From Prosthecobacter sp. (GTDB lineage Bacteria > Verrucomicrobiota > Verrucomicrobiia > Verrucomicrobiales > Verrucomicrobiaceae): a DNA stretch of 34,678 nt. The notes below the pieces were generated by a model, which did no database searches, was not told where the DNA came from, and saw nothing but the letters and a program-made list of their open reading frames with translations. A program made the position numbers and the translations under genes. Location: contig JAFMIR010000039.1 of the NCBI GenBank assembly GCA_017853885.1, positions 1 to 34,678 of the forward strand, in the 5' to 3' direction. Every line of letters starts with the position of its first letter. The stretch's first letter is position 1. Shown here piece by piece: positions 20,070 through 28,389 of the stretch.

Positions 20070-22997
20070 CTAGTCGATGAAACTGAATTCGTTGAGGTTC
20101 AAAATCACGCGGCAGGCGTTTTCGAGGCCTTCGCGCCTCGCGTAATCTTCCAGCGCGGCGAGTTCTTCCGCCATGGGTTCACGAGCGAGAGCTAGCTGGA
20201 AGGCACGCTTCACGTTGCCGGCATGCGCGGCGAAGTGCTTGGCCATCGTCACCGTGAGGCCGTTGTTCATCATCGCGAGTGCCTGCAACGGGCTGAGCGA
20301 CTCATTGCGCTTATCCACACGCATCGATGGGTCCGCGCAGTCGAGCACGGTCATGAACGGCTGCTGCTGGCTTCGCACAATGAAGCGATAGATGCTACGC
20401 CGATGGCTCTTTGGATCTTCGGGATCGTGCAGATGGTATTCGTAGTGCGGCGAGTGCTGTGGCTTGTCGATGACGAAGTCCTGAAAGCTCGGACCACCCA
20501 TCGTTAGGTCGAGTTTGCCACTCACGGCGAGGATGGAATCACGAATGGCCTCCGCGTCGAGTTTGCGGCGGGTTTGGCGTGAGAGGAACACGTTGTTGGC
20601 GTCTTCTGTTTGCAGTTCGGGCTTTAGCCCTCCCGCTGAATCTAAAGGATGGCCTGAAGGCCGAACTACGAACTCAGAACTCTGCTGATAGGTCTTCGAC
20701 ATCACGATGAGCTTGTGCAGCTGCTTCAAACTGCCGCCGAGGTCATCGCGAAAGGTTACCGCCAGCCAGTCGAGTAGTTCCGGATGACTCGGTTTGGCGC
20801 CCATGCGGCCGAAGTCGTTCGCCGTTTCCACAAGGCCGCGTCCAAAATGATGCTGCCAAACGCGGTTCACCATGCTGCGCCAGGTGAGTGCGTTGTTCGG
20901 ATGCGTGATCCACTTGGCCAAAGCAGACCGTCTGGCGGCTTCATCCTGAGCATGAAGTTCAAAAGGAACGCCGAACAGGCTGATGAATGCCTCAATAGTG
21001 TTCGGACTCACTTTTTGGGCTGGTTGTTTCATATCACCACGCTTGAGCACTTGGATGGTGCGCGGTGTGCCATGCGTGCCTTTGAAGGCGCCGGTGCCGT
21101 AGTGAACAGCTCCGGCATACACTTTCTGCGGCGCGGGCAGTGCAGGAAGGGAATCGCGTTCTTTGCGCAGCAGGATGAGTTGCCTCTTCGTGGCTTCATC
21201 CGCTTGAGCGAGCATCAGCGCATCACGCTGACGGATGAGCTGCTTTTTGTCCTCCTCGCTGCGGCTTTCCGGCGCGATACCGTCGGTGAGATTCATTTTG
21301 CGCCAGCGTGGCGGAGCCTCGATGCTGTCGAGCGAGGTCACGGGCTTGCCTGCGGCCAGATTCGGGCCGGTTTTGCTCTCATAGACCTCCATTTCGGCGA
21401 GCGCGAAAATATAGTCGCCCTTGCGCGGCGCGAGCTTCACGGCGGTGATGCGCACAAATCGGCCTGTAACGCCATCATCGCCCGCGGTGCCGGTTTCGAA
21501 GGGTTTGAGACCGGGATTCGGGAAATCGTGCATGAAGGTGGCGTCGTGCTTCCGCCACACAAGCGAGACACCGGTTTTGAACTCCGGATCGTCGCTGACT
21601 TCGATCTTGAATCGCACGGGGAAGCCGAAACCGCCGCCGATCTTGCCGTAGTCGTCGTAGCAGGGCTTCAGCACGATACGCTCGACCTGCACGCTCTTGC
21701 CGAGATCGACCTGCACCCACTTCGTGGCGTCTTGAGTCGGCGAAATGGCGCTGTGCCAGCCGAAGTCGGGTTTCGCATTGGGATTTGCGCTTTTTTCAGC
21801 CGCGCCGTCGATCCGCTGGCTGAGTGCGGCATAGGCTTTCCCGGCTTTTTGCTTCAATGGAGCTTCCAAGGCAGCGATTTGATCCGCTAGTCGCTTCTTC
21901 TGCTTCTGCAGCACTGCGAACTTTCGCATCGACGCGTCATCCGGATAGTATTCGACCTCGGTGCGGTCGATGCCGGCGAAAACGGCGTGCAGTGAATAGT
22001 AGTCCTCCTGCGAGATGGGATCGAATTTATGGTTGTGGCACTGGGCGCACTGCACCGTAAGGCTGCACACGGTGCCAATGGCGTTTTGCACCATGTCATC
22101 TCGGTCGAGGTGACGGGCAATCTTGCCATCGAGCTTGGTTTCCGGTACCTCTGCATGACCGATGTAGTCCCACGGTCCCGCCGCGATGAAACCCAGCGCC
22201 GTGATGCCATCCACCGTTCCCGGATACAACGCATCGCCGGCGATCTGCTCCTCGATGAATCGGGCGTAGGGTTTGTCGTTGTTCAGCGCTCGGATGACAT
22301 AATCCCGATACGGCCAAGCATTTGGGCGTGGCTTATCCTTGTCGTAGCCATGCGTTTCGCCGTAATGCACGGCATCCAGCCAATGCCTCGCCCAGCGCTC
22401 ACCATGACGCGGTGAAGTGAGGAGGTAATCGACGAGTCTTTCATAGCGTTCATCTGACAGGTCTGACCATTTCGCCAAATCCTCCGGTGTGGGTGGAAGT
22501 CCGGTCAGATCAAAAAACAGCCGCCGGATGAGGGTGCGGGCATCGGCGCGCGGAGCGGGTGTGAGGCCTTTCTCCTTTAGCTTTGCTTGAATGAAGGCAT
22601 CCACGCTGTGTCCCGGCGATTTTGAGAGCGGTTTGAAGGCCCACCAGTCCGTTTTGTCCTCCAGCCTCGCGACATCAACACCGTCCGGCCAATTCGCACC
22701 TTCATCAATCCAGCGTTTCAAGGTTTCGAGCTCCGCTGAACTCAGTTTCGACTTCGGTGGCATGGGAGTGTCTTTCTCCAAGCCGCTCACAAAGCGAAAC
22801 AACGTGCTTTCGGCACTTAGGCCCGGTTTGATGTGCTTCAGCGCCACCGACTTGATGTCGAGCCGGTAGTCGTTCTTCTGCTTTTCGGCCCCATGGCACT
22901 CATAGCAGTGCTTTTCAAAGATCGGCCGCACTTCACGCACAAAATCCACCGCGAGAATGGGTGTGCTGGTGAGAATGAAAAACAAAGACGGACGCAT
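20070..22997 (-). CDS. Planctomycete-type cytochrome c / DUF1549 / F5/8C-like / DUF1553 secreted protein (cluster B, pair 1)
   Basis: The protein has 975 residues with an ATG start. Order of parts: signal peptide (1-17); PSCyt1 with CYECH at 31-35 and PMPPK; DUF1549 (~125-345) with CAQCH at 317-321; F5/8 type C (discoidin)-like domain (~411-575; bases 21273-21767) with GWHSAIS, KWVQVDLG, FGFPVRFKIE and RFVRITAVKLAPRKGDYIF; DUF1553 (~685-960) with NRVWQHHFGRGL. The discoidin-like domain suggests binding to a carbohydrate or surface polymer. It closely resembles the second sensor domain of the kinase encoded two genes upstream. Residues ~777-795 are encoded by a REP-like double hairpin and have no counterpart in the paralogues. 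It begins 56 bases after the response regulator and is probably the first structural gene it controls. Confidence 0.93.
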   Translation of the reverse strand: MRPSLFFILTSTPILAVDFVREVRPIFEKHCYECHGAEKQKNDYRLDIKSVALKHIKPGLSAESTLFRFVSGLEKDTPMPPKSKLSSAELETLKRWIDEGANWPDGVDVARLEDKTDWWAFKPLSKSPGHSVDAFIQAKLKEKGLTPAPRADARTLIRRLFFDLTGLPPTPEDLAKWSDLSDERYERLVDYLLTSPRHGERWARHWLDAVHYGETHGYDKDKPRPNAWPYRDYVIRALNNDKPYARFIEEQIAGDALYPGTVDGITALGFIAAGPWDYIGHAEVPETKLDGKIARHLDRDDMVQNAIGTVCSLTVQCAQCHNHKFDPISQEDYYSLHAVFAGIDRTEVEYYPDDASMRKFAVLQKQKKRLADQIAALEAPLKQKAGKAYAALSQRIDGAAEKSANPNAKPDFGWHSAISPTQDATKWVQVDLGKSVQVERIVLKPCYDDYGKIGGGFGFPVRFKIEVSDDPEFKTGVSLVWRKHDATFMHDFPNPGLKPFETGTAGDDGVTGRFVRITAVKLAPRKGDYIFALAEMEVYESKTGPNLAAGKPVTSLDSIEAPPRWRKMNLTDGIAPESRSEEDKKQLIRQRDALMLAQADEATKRQLILLRKERDSLPALPAPQKVYAGAVHYGTGAFKGTHGTPRTIQVLKRGDMKQPAQKVSPNTIEAFISLFGVPFELHAQDEAARRSALAKWITHPNNALTWRSMVNRVWQHHFGRGLVETANDFGRMGAKPSHPELLDWLAVTFRDDLGGSLKQLHKLIVMSKTYQQSSEFVVRPSGHPLDSAGGLKPELQTEDANNVFLSRQTRRKLDAEAIRDSILAVSGKLDLTMGGPSFQDFVIDKPQHSPHYEYHLHDPEDPKSHRRSIYRFIVRSQQQPFMTVLDCADPSMRVDKRNESLSPLQALAMMNNGLTVTMAKHFAAHAGNVKRAFQLALAREPMAEELAALEDYARREGLENACRVILNLNEFSFID
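20614..20667. repeat. REP-like palindromic element inside a coding sequence
   Basis: Outer inverted arms AGTTCGG (20614-20620) and CCGAACT (20661-20667) enclose two consecutive hairpins: GGGCT-TT-AGCCC (20619-20630) and GGCCT-GA-AGGCC (20651-20662). The whole unit is about 54 bp. It is read in frame by the DUF1549 gene and adds roughly 15-18 residues relative to the three paralogues at the same place. The structure is that of REP/BIME-type elements mobilised by RAYT transposases. No second copy and no RAYT gene was found in this window. Confidence 0.7.
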
Positions 22998-23053
22998 GTC
23001 TATACATACGGGGGCAAGCCGCCTCTTTCATGCCACGCGAACGCGGGACAGGT

Positions 23054-23686
23054 TCATACCAAACCTTCCTTCAGCGCCTTGGCCACCGCGCCTGTGCGGG
23101 TATTCACTTCCAGCTTCTCGTAGATGCGGCGGAGGTAGGTATCGACGGTGTGGATGCTCAGTGTGAGGCGGTCGGCGATTTCCTTTTTGATGAGGCCGGT
23201 CACCATGAGCTGGAGGATTTCTTTTTCGCGATCACTAAGGCCGTAGTCACTTTGCTTTGGCGCGAGCTTCGAAAACATGTCGAGCACGCGGCGGGCGATG
23301 CGGGAGGTCATCGGCGAGCCGCCAGCAAGTGCATCGCGCACGGCCTGCGTGATCTCCGCCGCGCTGCTGGTCTTCAAAAGGTAGCCAGCGGCTCCGGCGC
23401 AGATCGCGGAGAAGACTTTGTCGTCATCCTCGAAAACGGTGAGGATGACGACGAGGGCCTTCGGTGAGCGTTCTTTGATGAGGCGGATGCCTTCGAGCCC
23501 GCTCATGCCAGGCAATCCCACATCCAGAAGGATGAGGTCCGGAGCCTCATCCTGCGCGAGTGCAGCGAGAGTTTTCTCACAGGAGTCAAAATCGCGCGTG
23601 CATTGCAGGTCACCCTCTGCATTCAACACGCGAATAAGTGTGCGACGAAAAGCTGCGTGGTCTTCGATGATCCAGATGGTTTTCAT
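23054..23686 (-). CDS. NarL/FixJ-family response regulator
   Basis: The protein has 210 residues, typical for the family. The receiver domain (1-~120) has the acidic pair E8/D9 (WIIEDH), the phospho-acceptor D55 (LILLDVGLPG), T83 and K105 (GYLLKTS). The LuxR-type HTH (~147-205) has LSDREKEILQLMVTG and KKEIADRLTLSIHTVDTYLRRIYEKL. Phosphorylation by the kinase should promote dimer binding to an inverted repeat. Its ATG overlaps the kinase stop (GCATGA; 4-base overlap, 23683-23686), so the two are translated together. It lies immediately upstream of the DUF1549/DUF1501 pairs, which makes those genes its likely targets. Confidence 0.95.
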   Translation of the reverse strand: MKTIWIIEDHAAFRRTLIRVLNAEGDLQCTRDFDSCEKTLAALAQDEAPDLILLDVGLPGMSGLEGIRLIKERSPKALVVILTVFEDDDKVFSAICAGAAGYLLKTSSAAEITQAVRDALAGGSPMTSRIARRVLDMFSKLAPKQSDYGLSDREKEILQLMVTGLIKKEIADRLTLSIHTVDTYLRRIYEKLEVNTRTGAVAKALKEGLV

Positions 23687-25608
23687 GCAAAAGGAGCCTG
23701 TAGCGTGATGCGCGTGCCTTTTCCGCGTTCGCTGTCGACTTGCAGAGTCCCACCAATCACGCCCGCGCGATGGCGTAGATTGGCGAGTCCTTGACCGGTC
23801 TTTACGGTGGCGGCATCAAAGCCGCAGCCATGGTCCTCGATGCGCAGATGAAAGCATTCTGCCTTCCAACTGACCTCGACATGCACCTGCGTAGCCGATG
23901 CGTGGCGTTGGATGTTGTGCAACGCTTCGCGAAAAAAGAGAAAGACCTGCCGGTGAAAATCCAGCGAGGCAGTGGGTGTGTCTTGCATGTCCTCGTCGCA
24001 CTCGAAGCTCCAACGGGTGCCTTTCAATAAAGTCTCTGCGCTTTGACGCATGGCGTCCATCAGGCTGGAAAGCGTGGGCGCATCGCCCTCGCGCACGAGC
24101 CAGATGATGCCCTGCATCGAATCGGCGGCCTCTCCAGCGAGGCGATGAATCTCATCCAAGGATTCCGAAGCCTTGCCTTCCCGTAGTGCCAGCTCCGACA
24201 TCAGGCGGATGCTGCCCAGATGACTGCCGATCTCGTCATGCAGATCCCGCGAGATACGCTGGCGTAGTGTCTCCATCTCGCGTTCGCGCACACGTCGCGA
24301 ATGCAAAAAAGCGACCACAGCCAAGGAAGCCGCCGCCAGAAAAATGAGGCCCACGAGCCACACGGCACGGGATTGCGCCACACCGAACGCGATGGCTTGA
24401 GCACTGGTGAGTGTGCCAAGTGCCGCTGTGAGTTCACGACGTTTCGAGAGTCCTTCCAGCCATTCGGATTCGTCGACCAGAACGCCCGAACTGCTGAGGC
24501 CGTCCACGAGGTGCTCGCCCTTCCAGGCGATCGTAGTCGTTTCATCCGAACTTGTGACCGCACTGTCGAGCGCGAGGTTTTTTCCTCCAGCGAAAGCTTG
24601 AAGCTCAGCGAGAGCGAAGACGTAATCACCGCTGCGTTCCCACAGCCGCGTGGCCGTGATGCGGATGGTCTGAGTCTGCAAGCCAGGAGTCGGTAGGGTC
24701 ACAGGTGTATCACCTGGATTCGGGAAATCCGCGCTGGCGCAATCGAAGACAACCTGATCATCGGCCTCGACCTTGAAGCGCCGAGGAAACCCGAAACCAA
24801 AGCGGTCCGGGTAATCGGCAGGATGTGCGGGAATGAGACGGATCTCTTCCACCACTTGTTTGCCTCCCAGATCGACCTGCACCCACTTCAATGCATCCGG
24901 CACGAGCGATATCGCGCTGTGCCAGCCATTTGTGTGCCTCTCCGCCGTCTTCACGGGCAATCCTAGGGCATGTGTGCCATCCACTAGGTGGCGTGGTGAC
25001 CAAGTCGGTAGTGTTTCCACCGCTTTCACTGCTTCGACGCGACAGCCAAGCGCCACATTCCGCCCGCCGCTGAAGACCAGCAACTCGCCCAGTGCGAATA
25101 TGAAACGTGACCTCATGCCAGGCTGTGGCGTGAGCTTGGTGGCTGTGAATCGAACGAAACGTGCCTTCAAGCCCCGCGTCTGCATGGACCAAGGAGCGAG
25201 AGTGGATGGAACATCTTCGTGCGTCTGATCCAGCAAGGTCGTGGATTCCGCAAACAGTTCATCATTGGAGGCATCCACACGAAAGCGTTTCGGGAAACCA
25301 TAGGCTTCCGCGCCTCCGAGCAACGCCGGGATGATCACTACCTTCTCCAGCATCACTTCCGTGCCCAAATCCACCTGCACCCAGCGCACTGACTCCGCCG
25401 AGCCGGCGAATCCGCTGTGGAAGCCCGCCCGCTCGTGCCCTTGCGGTCGTGGTGAATGAGGCAGGTTGTCCAAGGTCTCCACCAGTGCTTCCTGCCGTTT
25501 TTCCATCTCGCGAATGGAAGGATCCAGCCAAGACAGTGCATCTCCCGCCCAGAGCATGGAAGGAAGCAGCCACAGCAAAAAGCCAATGCGACGAATCACT
25601 TGAGCCAA
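23683..25608 (-). CDS. Membrane sensor histidine kinase with two tandem F5/8C-like periplasmic domains
   Basis: The protein has 641 residues. A signal peptide (RRIGFLLWLLPSMLWAGDA) is followed by two discoidin-like domains, ~60-215 (RWVQVDLGTEV, FGFPKRF-like AYGFPKRFRVD, RFVRFTATKL, RFIFALGELLVF) and ~225-372 (GWHSAIS, KWVQVDLGG, FGFPRRFKVE, TIRITATRL, DYVFALAELQAF). One membrane helix (~415-436) leads to a HisKA_3 dimerisation domain with RDLHDEIGSHLGSIR, phospho-acceptor H457, and a HATPase domain (~550-641; EALHNIQRHA, EDHGCGFD, GQGLANLRHRA). It probably senses an extracytoplasmic glycan or similar ligand and phosphorylates the adjacent NarL-type regulator. The start is TTG at 25608; GTG at 25599 is an alternative. 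Fusion of F5/8C domains to a HisKA_3 kinase is unusual and mirrors the pair 1 DUF1549 protein. Confidence 0.93.
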   Translation of the reverse strand: MAQVIRRIGFLLWLLPSMLWAGDALSWLDPSIREMEKRQEALVETLDNLPHSPRPQGHERAGFHSGFAGSAESVRWVQVDLGTEVMLEKVVIIPALLGGAEAYGFPKRFRVDASNDELFAESTTLLDQTHEDVPSTLAPWSMQTRGLKARFVRFTATKLTPQPGMRSRFIFALGELLVFSGGRNVALGCRVEAVKAVETLPTWSPRHLVDGTHALGLPVKTAERHTNGWHSAISLVPDALKWVQVDLGGKQVVEEIRLIPAHPADYPDRFGFGFPRRFKVEADDQVVFDCASADFPNPGDTPVTLPTPGLQTQTIRITATRLWERSGDYVFALAELQAFAGGKNLALDSAVTSSDETTTIAWKGEHLVDGLSSSGVLVDESEWLEGLSKRRELTAALGTLTSAQAIAFGVAQSRAVWLVGLIFLAAASLAVVAFLHSRRVREREMETLRQRISRDLHDEIGSHLGSIRLMSELALREGKASESLDEIHRLAGEAADSMQGIIWLVREGDAPTLSSLMDAMRQSAETLLKGTRWSFECDEDMQDTPTASLDFHRQVFLFFREALHNIQRHASATQVHVEVSWKAECFHLRIEDHGCGFDAATVKTGQGLANLRHRAGVIGGTLQVDSERGKGTRITLQAPFA

Positions 25609-25913
25609 TAACGCTCAAAAAGCCTCGAACTCAATTCACGTCATGACGTGACACATGGTCCAAACATCTGCCGGACAGAGTGGGTAGGCTCATTTCAGGT
25701 CCTGCTTCTGCCTGCATGAGCCATAAATCCAACGTGAGCACCCGTTGCATGATATTCAGGCGCCGCGCTTCTTTGCAGAATTACCAAATCCTCGCTGCGG
25801 GGCACAAGGAGGAAAGCCACGTTCGAAAGAATTCGTGCTGTGTCTTTTGCAAATTCCAGCTTTGCCATTTGTCTGGCGGTCGCTACTCTCGCCGACCTGT
25901 GACACCCACACGC
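25609..25913. other. Divergent intergenic region between kinase and deacetylase genes
   Basis: About 305 bases separate the kinase start from the chosen deacetylase start. Apart from the 16-bp palindrome at 25636-25651, only a weak 5-bp inverted pair (CAACG 25730-25734, CGTTG 25743-25747) was noticed. The deacetylase frame stays open back to 25680, but its translation there is Cys/Arg-rich and unlike the protein, so it is treated as non-coding. Promoters for both genes should lie here; none could be fixed by eye. Confidence 0.4.
25636..25651. promoter_or_regulatory. Candidate operator: perfect 16-bp palindrome upstream of the kinase gene
   Basis: TCACGTCATGACGTGA is a perfect palindrome 27 bases upstream of the kinase TTG start, in the region shared with the divergent deacetylase gene. 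Its length and symmetry fit a dimeric HTH regulator such as the NarL-type protein encoded by the second gene of the operon. The binding protein is inferred from position only. Confidence 0.5.
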
Positions 25914-26792
25914 ATGTATCTTAGTCTTTGGTTCGGCATCCTTTTGAGCACGCAAGTCGGCTGCTCGTCCTCAAAAGACACCGGTGCTTACTCCAATGAA
26001 ACTCGTCGTGTTCTGCCTTTGATCGAAAACAATGGTATCTCCAAGAATGCGCCGAATTCGATCACGAAGCAGTTTAACCAGCCGTCATCGTTGCCTCCCA
26101 CGCCTCCGGCCGGAGTTCGCGTGTCATACTCCTCGGTCAAGACCGACCAAAAGATCCTGGCGATGACCTTCGATGACGGTCCTCACCCTTCGCTGACCCC
26201 GAAACTGCTCGACTTGTTGAAGGAGCGGAACATCAAATGCACCTTCTTCCTCATCGGCAAGCAGGTGAAGATGTATCCGGATATCGTCCGCCGAATGATT
26301 GCCGAAGGCCACGAGATCGGAAACCACACCTGGACGCATTGCAGCCTCACTAGCCGCTCCGATAATCAGATCCGCAAGGAACTCCAGCAGTCCGCTGATG
26401 CCGTCAAAGAAATCGCCGGCGTCATGCCGCAGCTTATTCGTCCGCCGTATGGTGCCATCAATCAGCGAATCAAGGATATGATGTTCACTGAGTTCGGCTA
26501 CTCCACGATCATGTGGTCGGTCGATCCACAGGACTGGCGTCGGCCTGGCGTGGCCGCGGTCACCAGCCGTCTCGTGAATGGTGCCCATCCCGGTGCCATC
26601 ATGCTCGCCCATGACATTCATCCGCCCACGCTCACCGCCATGCCTGCAATGTTCGACCAACTGATCGCGAAGGGCTACCAGTTCGTCACCGTGAGCCAAC
26701 TTCTCCATTTGGAGAAAGCCAATATGCCTGTCGGCGTTGTGGTGGAACCGAGTTCCACCAACCACAAAGACACCAAGGCTTTCGCGAAGTAA
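25914..26792 (+). CDS. Exported polysaccharide deacetylase (NodB domain, CE4)
   Basis: The protein has 292 residues from ATG 25914, where a short hydrophobic leader ends at a Cys (STQVGCSSS), so it may be a lipoprotein, although the residues before the Cys fit the lipobox poorly. A low-complexity Ser/Pro linker precedes the NodB domain (~75-265), which has all five motifs: TFDDGP (85-90), H138-x3-H142 in GNHTWTH, RPPYG (176-180), DPQDW and the H233 of LAHD. The Asp/His/His set binds the metal and the enzyme should remove N- or O-acetyl groups from peptidoglycan, chitin-like or xylan-like polymers. It is divergent from the kinase operon and may share its operator. The stop is nine bases from the stop of the convergent sulfatase gene. 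Confidence 0.9.
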   Translation: MYLSLWFGILLSTQVGCSSSKDTGAYSNETRRVLPLIENNGISKNAPNSITKQFNQPSSLPPTPPAGVRVSYSSVKTDQKILAMTFDDGPHPSLTPKLLDLLKERNIKCTFFLIGKQVKMYPDIVRRMIAEGHEIGNHTWTHCSLTSRSDNQIRKELQQSADAVKEIAGVMPQLIRPPYGAINQRIKDMMFTEFGYSTIMWSVDPQDWRRPGVAAVTSRLVNGAHPGAIMLAHDIHPPTLTAMPAMFDQLIAKGYQFVTVSQLLHLEKANMPVGVVVEPSSTNHKDTKAFAK

Positions 26793-26801
26793 TCGGAATG
26801 G

Positions 26802-28340
26802 CTATTTTTTCTTCGCCTTCGGCTCGGCGGGAGCTTTCGGGTATCGCGTGACCTTGATGTCATTCTTTTGGGACACACCTGGAGTGCTGCGACCGGCGCG
26901 GATGAGTTTCTCAAACGCTGACTGCATGGCTTTGACACGCTCGGGGTGCAGTGGGGCCACGTTCATCGATTCAGCGAGGTCTTCGTCCAAGTTGTAGAGC
27001 TCAGGCTCGGCATGGGCGATGTATTTCCAAGGGCCATCGCGGAAGCTGGGTGTGCCGCTGCAAGCCGTGTTGACGGCATGGGTGCGGACGGGGCGGTCTT
27101 CGCCTTTCAGAAGGGGCATGAGGCTGAAGCTGTCTTCGCCTGCGTTGTCAGGCAGCTTGACACCCCAGATGTCGGCCATGGTGGCGAGGGTGTCGGATTG
27201 CAGCACGAGATGCTTGCATACGCTGCCTGCTTTAACGACTCCCGGCCACTTCACGACGAAAGGCACACGATGCCCGCCTTCATAGACGGACGTTTTATAG
27301 TCACGCAACGGGCCGCTGGGATAGTGGCCTTGCTTTTCCATATCCTTCACGCCGATGTAAGACGCGCATCCGTTGTCGCTGCTGAAAAGTACGAAGGTGT
27401 CATTTTCGACGCCACCGGCTTTGAGCGCCTCCAGCACGCGACCGAGCACGTGATCTGTTTCCATCACGAGATCGGCGTAATCGCTGTTCAAGCCGCTTTT
27501 ACCCTTCCACTCGGCATTCACAGATAGCGGTGTATGAGGCGAGGTCAGTGGTAAATACAGCAAGAAGGGTTTCTTGGCTGTTGATTGTGTTTGGATGAAC
27601 TTTTCGGCGCGAGTCGCCAATGCAGGTAAAATGTCTTCCAACTGCCAGTCTGGCAATGCGGGGCCTTGAAGGCTTGCCTGATTCTTCACCAGCTTTGACG
27701 CAGGTAGCAGTTCGCTCGGAATGCCCACGGTGCGATCGCCATCAATGAAGCAATATGGCGGCCAGTTTGGCACGTCAGTGCCAAAAGACTCGTCAAAGCC
27801 GCGCTCCGTTGGCCCGCCCGGGATGCGCTGCGAAAAGACGACCTTCCACGTCTCGCGATACGCATCGGTGATCGTCACCGAAACTTGCCCGCCGCCACCC
27901 GCTTTGCCACCGAAACCACCAAAGTGCGCTTTTTGCTCCGGCATGATCGGCCAGTCGCGTCCGAGATGCCATTTACCGATACAGGCTGTCACGTAGCCCT
28001 GTTCCTTGGCGAGTGAGGCGATGGTGACGCGCTCCTTCGCGATCAATGGTTTCCCCCACACGCCGACGATGCCGGATTGCAGCGTCGTGCGCCAATGGTA
28101 GCGACCAGTCAGTAGCGTGTAGCGTGACGGCGAGCAGCAACCCGAACTCGAGTGCCCGTCCGTGAAGCGCATGCCCTCCGCCGTGAGCCGGTTCATGTTC
28201 GGTGTTGGAATCTTGCCGCGTTCCGGGTTGTTCGTTTGCATGTCGCCATAGCCGAGGTCGTCCGCGAGGATGATGACGAAATTCGGCTTTGCCGCGAAGA
28301 GCAGGGAAGGCAAAACAAGGTAAAGAAGCAGGGTTCTCAT
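26802..28340 (-). CDS. Secreted sulfatase (type I, formylglycine-dependent)
   Basis: The protein has 512 residues with an ATG start and a signal peptide (MRTLLLYLVLPSLLFAA). The N-terminal metal-binding stretch is FVIILADDLGYGDM. The modification motif is complete: C69-S-P-S-R within GCCSPSRYTLLTGR, so C69 should become formylglycine. Further family residues are in ACIGKWHLG, SPHTPLS and LFSSDNG. It should cleave sulfate esters from a sulfated polysaccharide or other compound; the substrate class cannot be told from motifs. The C-terminus is Lys/Pro/Ala-rich. No formylglycine-generating enzyme gene is in the window, so it must be encoded elsewhere. It is the last gene of a minus-strand series with a Gfo/Idh/MocA dehydrogenase, an SsuD-like monooxygenase and an MFS transporter. 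Confidence 0.95.
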   Translation of the reverse strand: MRTLLLYLVLPSLLFAAKPNFVIILADDLGYGDMQTNNPERGKIPTPNMNRLTAEGMRFTDGHSSSGCCSPSRYTLLTGRYHWRTTLQSGIVGVWGKPLIAKERVTIASLAKEQGYVTACIGKWHLGRDWPIMPEQKAHFGGFGGKAGGGGQVSVTITDAYRETWKVVFSQRIPGGPTERGFDESFGTDVPNWPPYCFIDGDRTVGIPSELLPASKLVKNQASLQGPALPDWQLEDILPALATRAEKFIQTQSTAKKPFLLYLPLTSPHTPLSVNAEWKGKSGLNSDYADLVMETDHVLGRVLEALKAGGVENDTFVLFSSDNGCASYIGVKDMEKQGHYPSGPLRDYKTSVYEGGHRVPFVVKWPGVVKAGSVCKHLVLQSDTLATMADIWGVKLPDNAGEDSFSLMPLLKGEDRPVRTHAVNTACSGTPSFRDGPWKYIAHAEPELYNLDEDLAESMNVAPLHPERVKAMQSAFEKLIRAGRSTPGVSQKNDIKVTRYPKAPAEPKAKKK

Positions 28341-28389
28341 GGATTGGCTGAACGAACCTCATGCGACGAACTAGCAAATTTAGCGCATC

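Noticed and set aside
25680..25913. Upstream extension of the deacetylase reading frame (78 residues)
   Set aside because: It encodes a Cys/Arg-rich sequence with no domain resemblance, and a hydrophobic leader begins at ATG 25914. The open frame is more likely chance.
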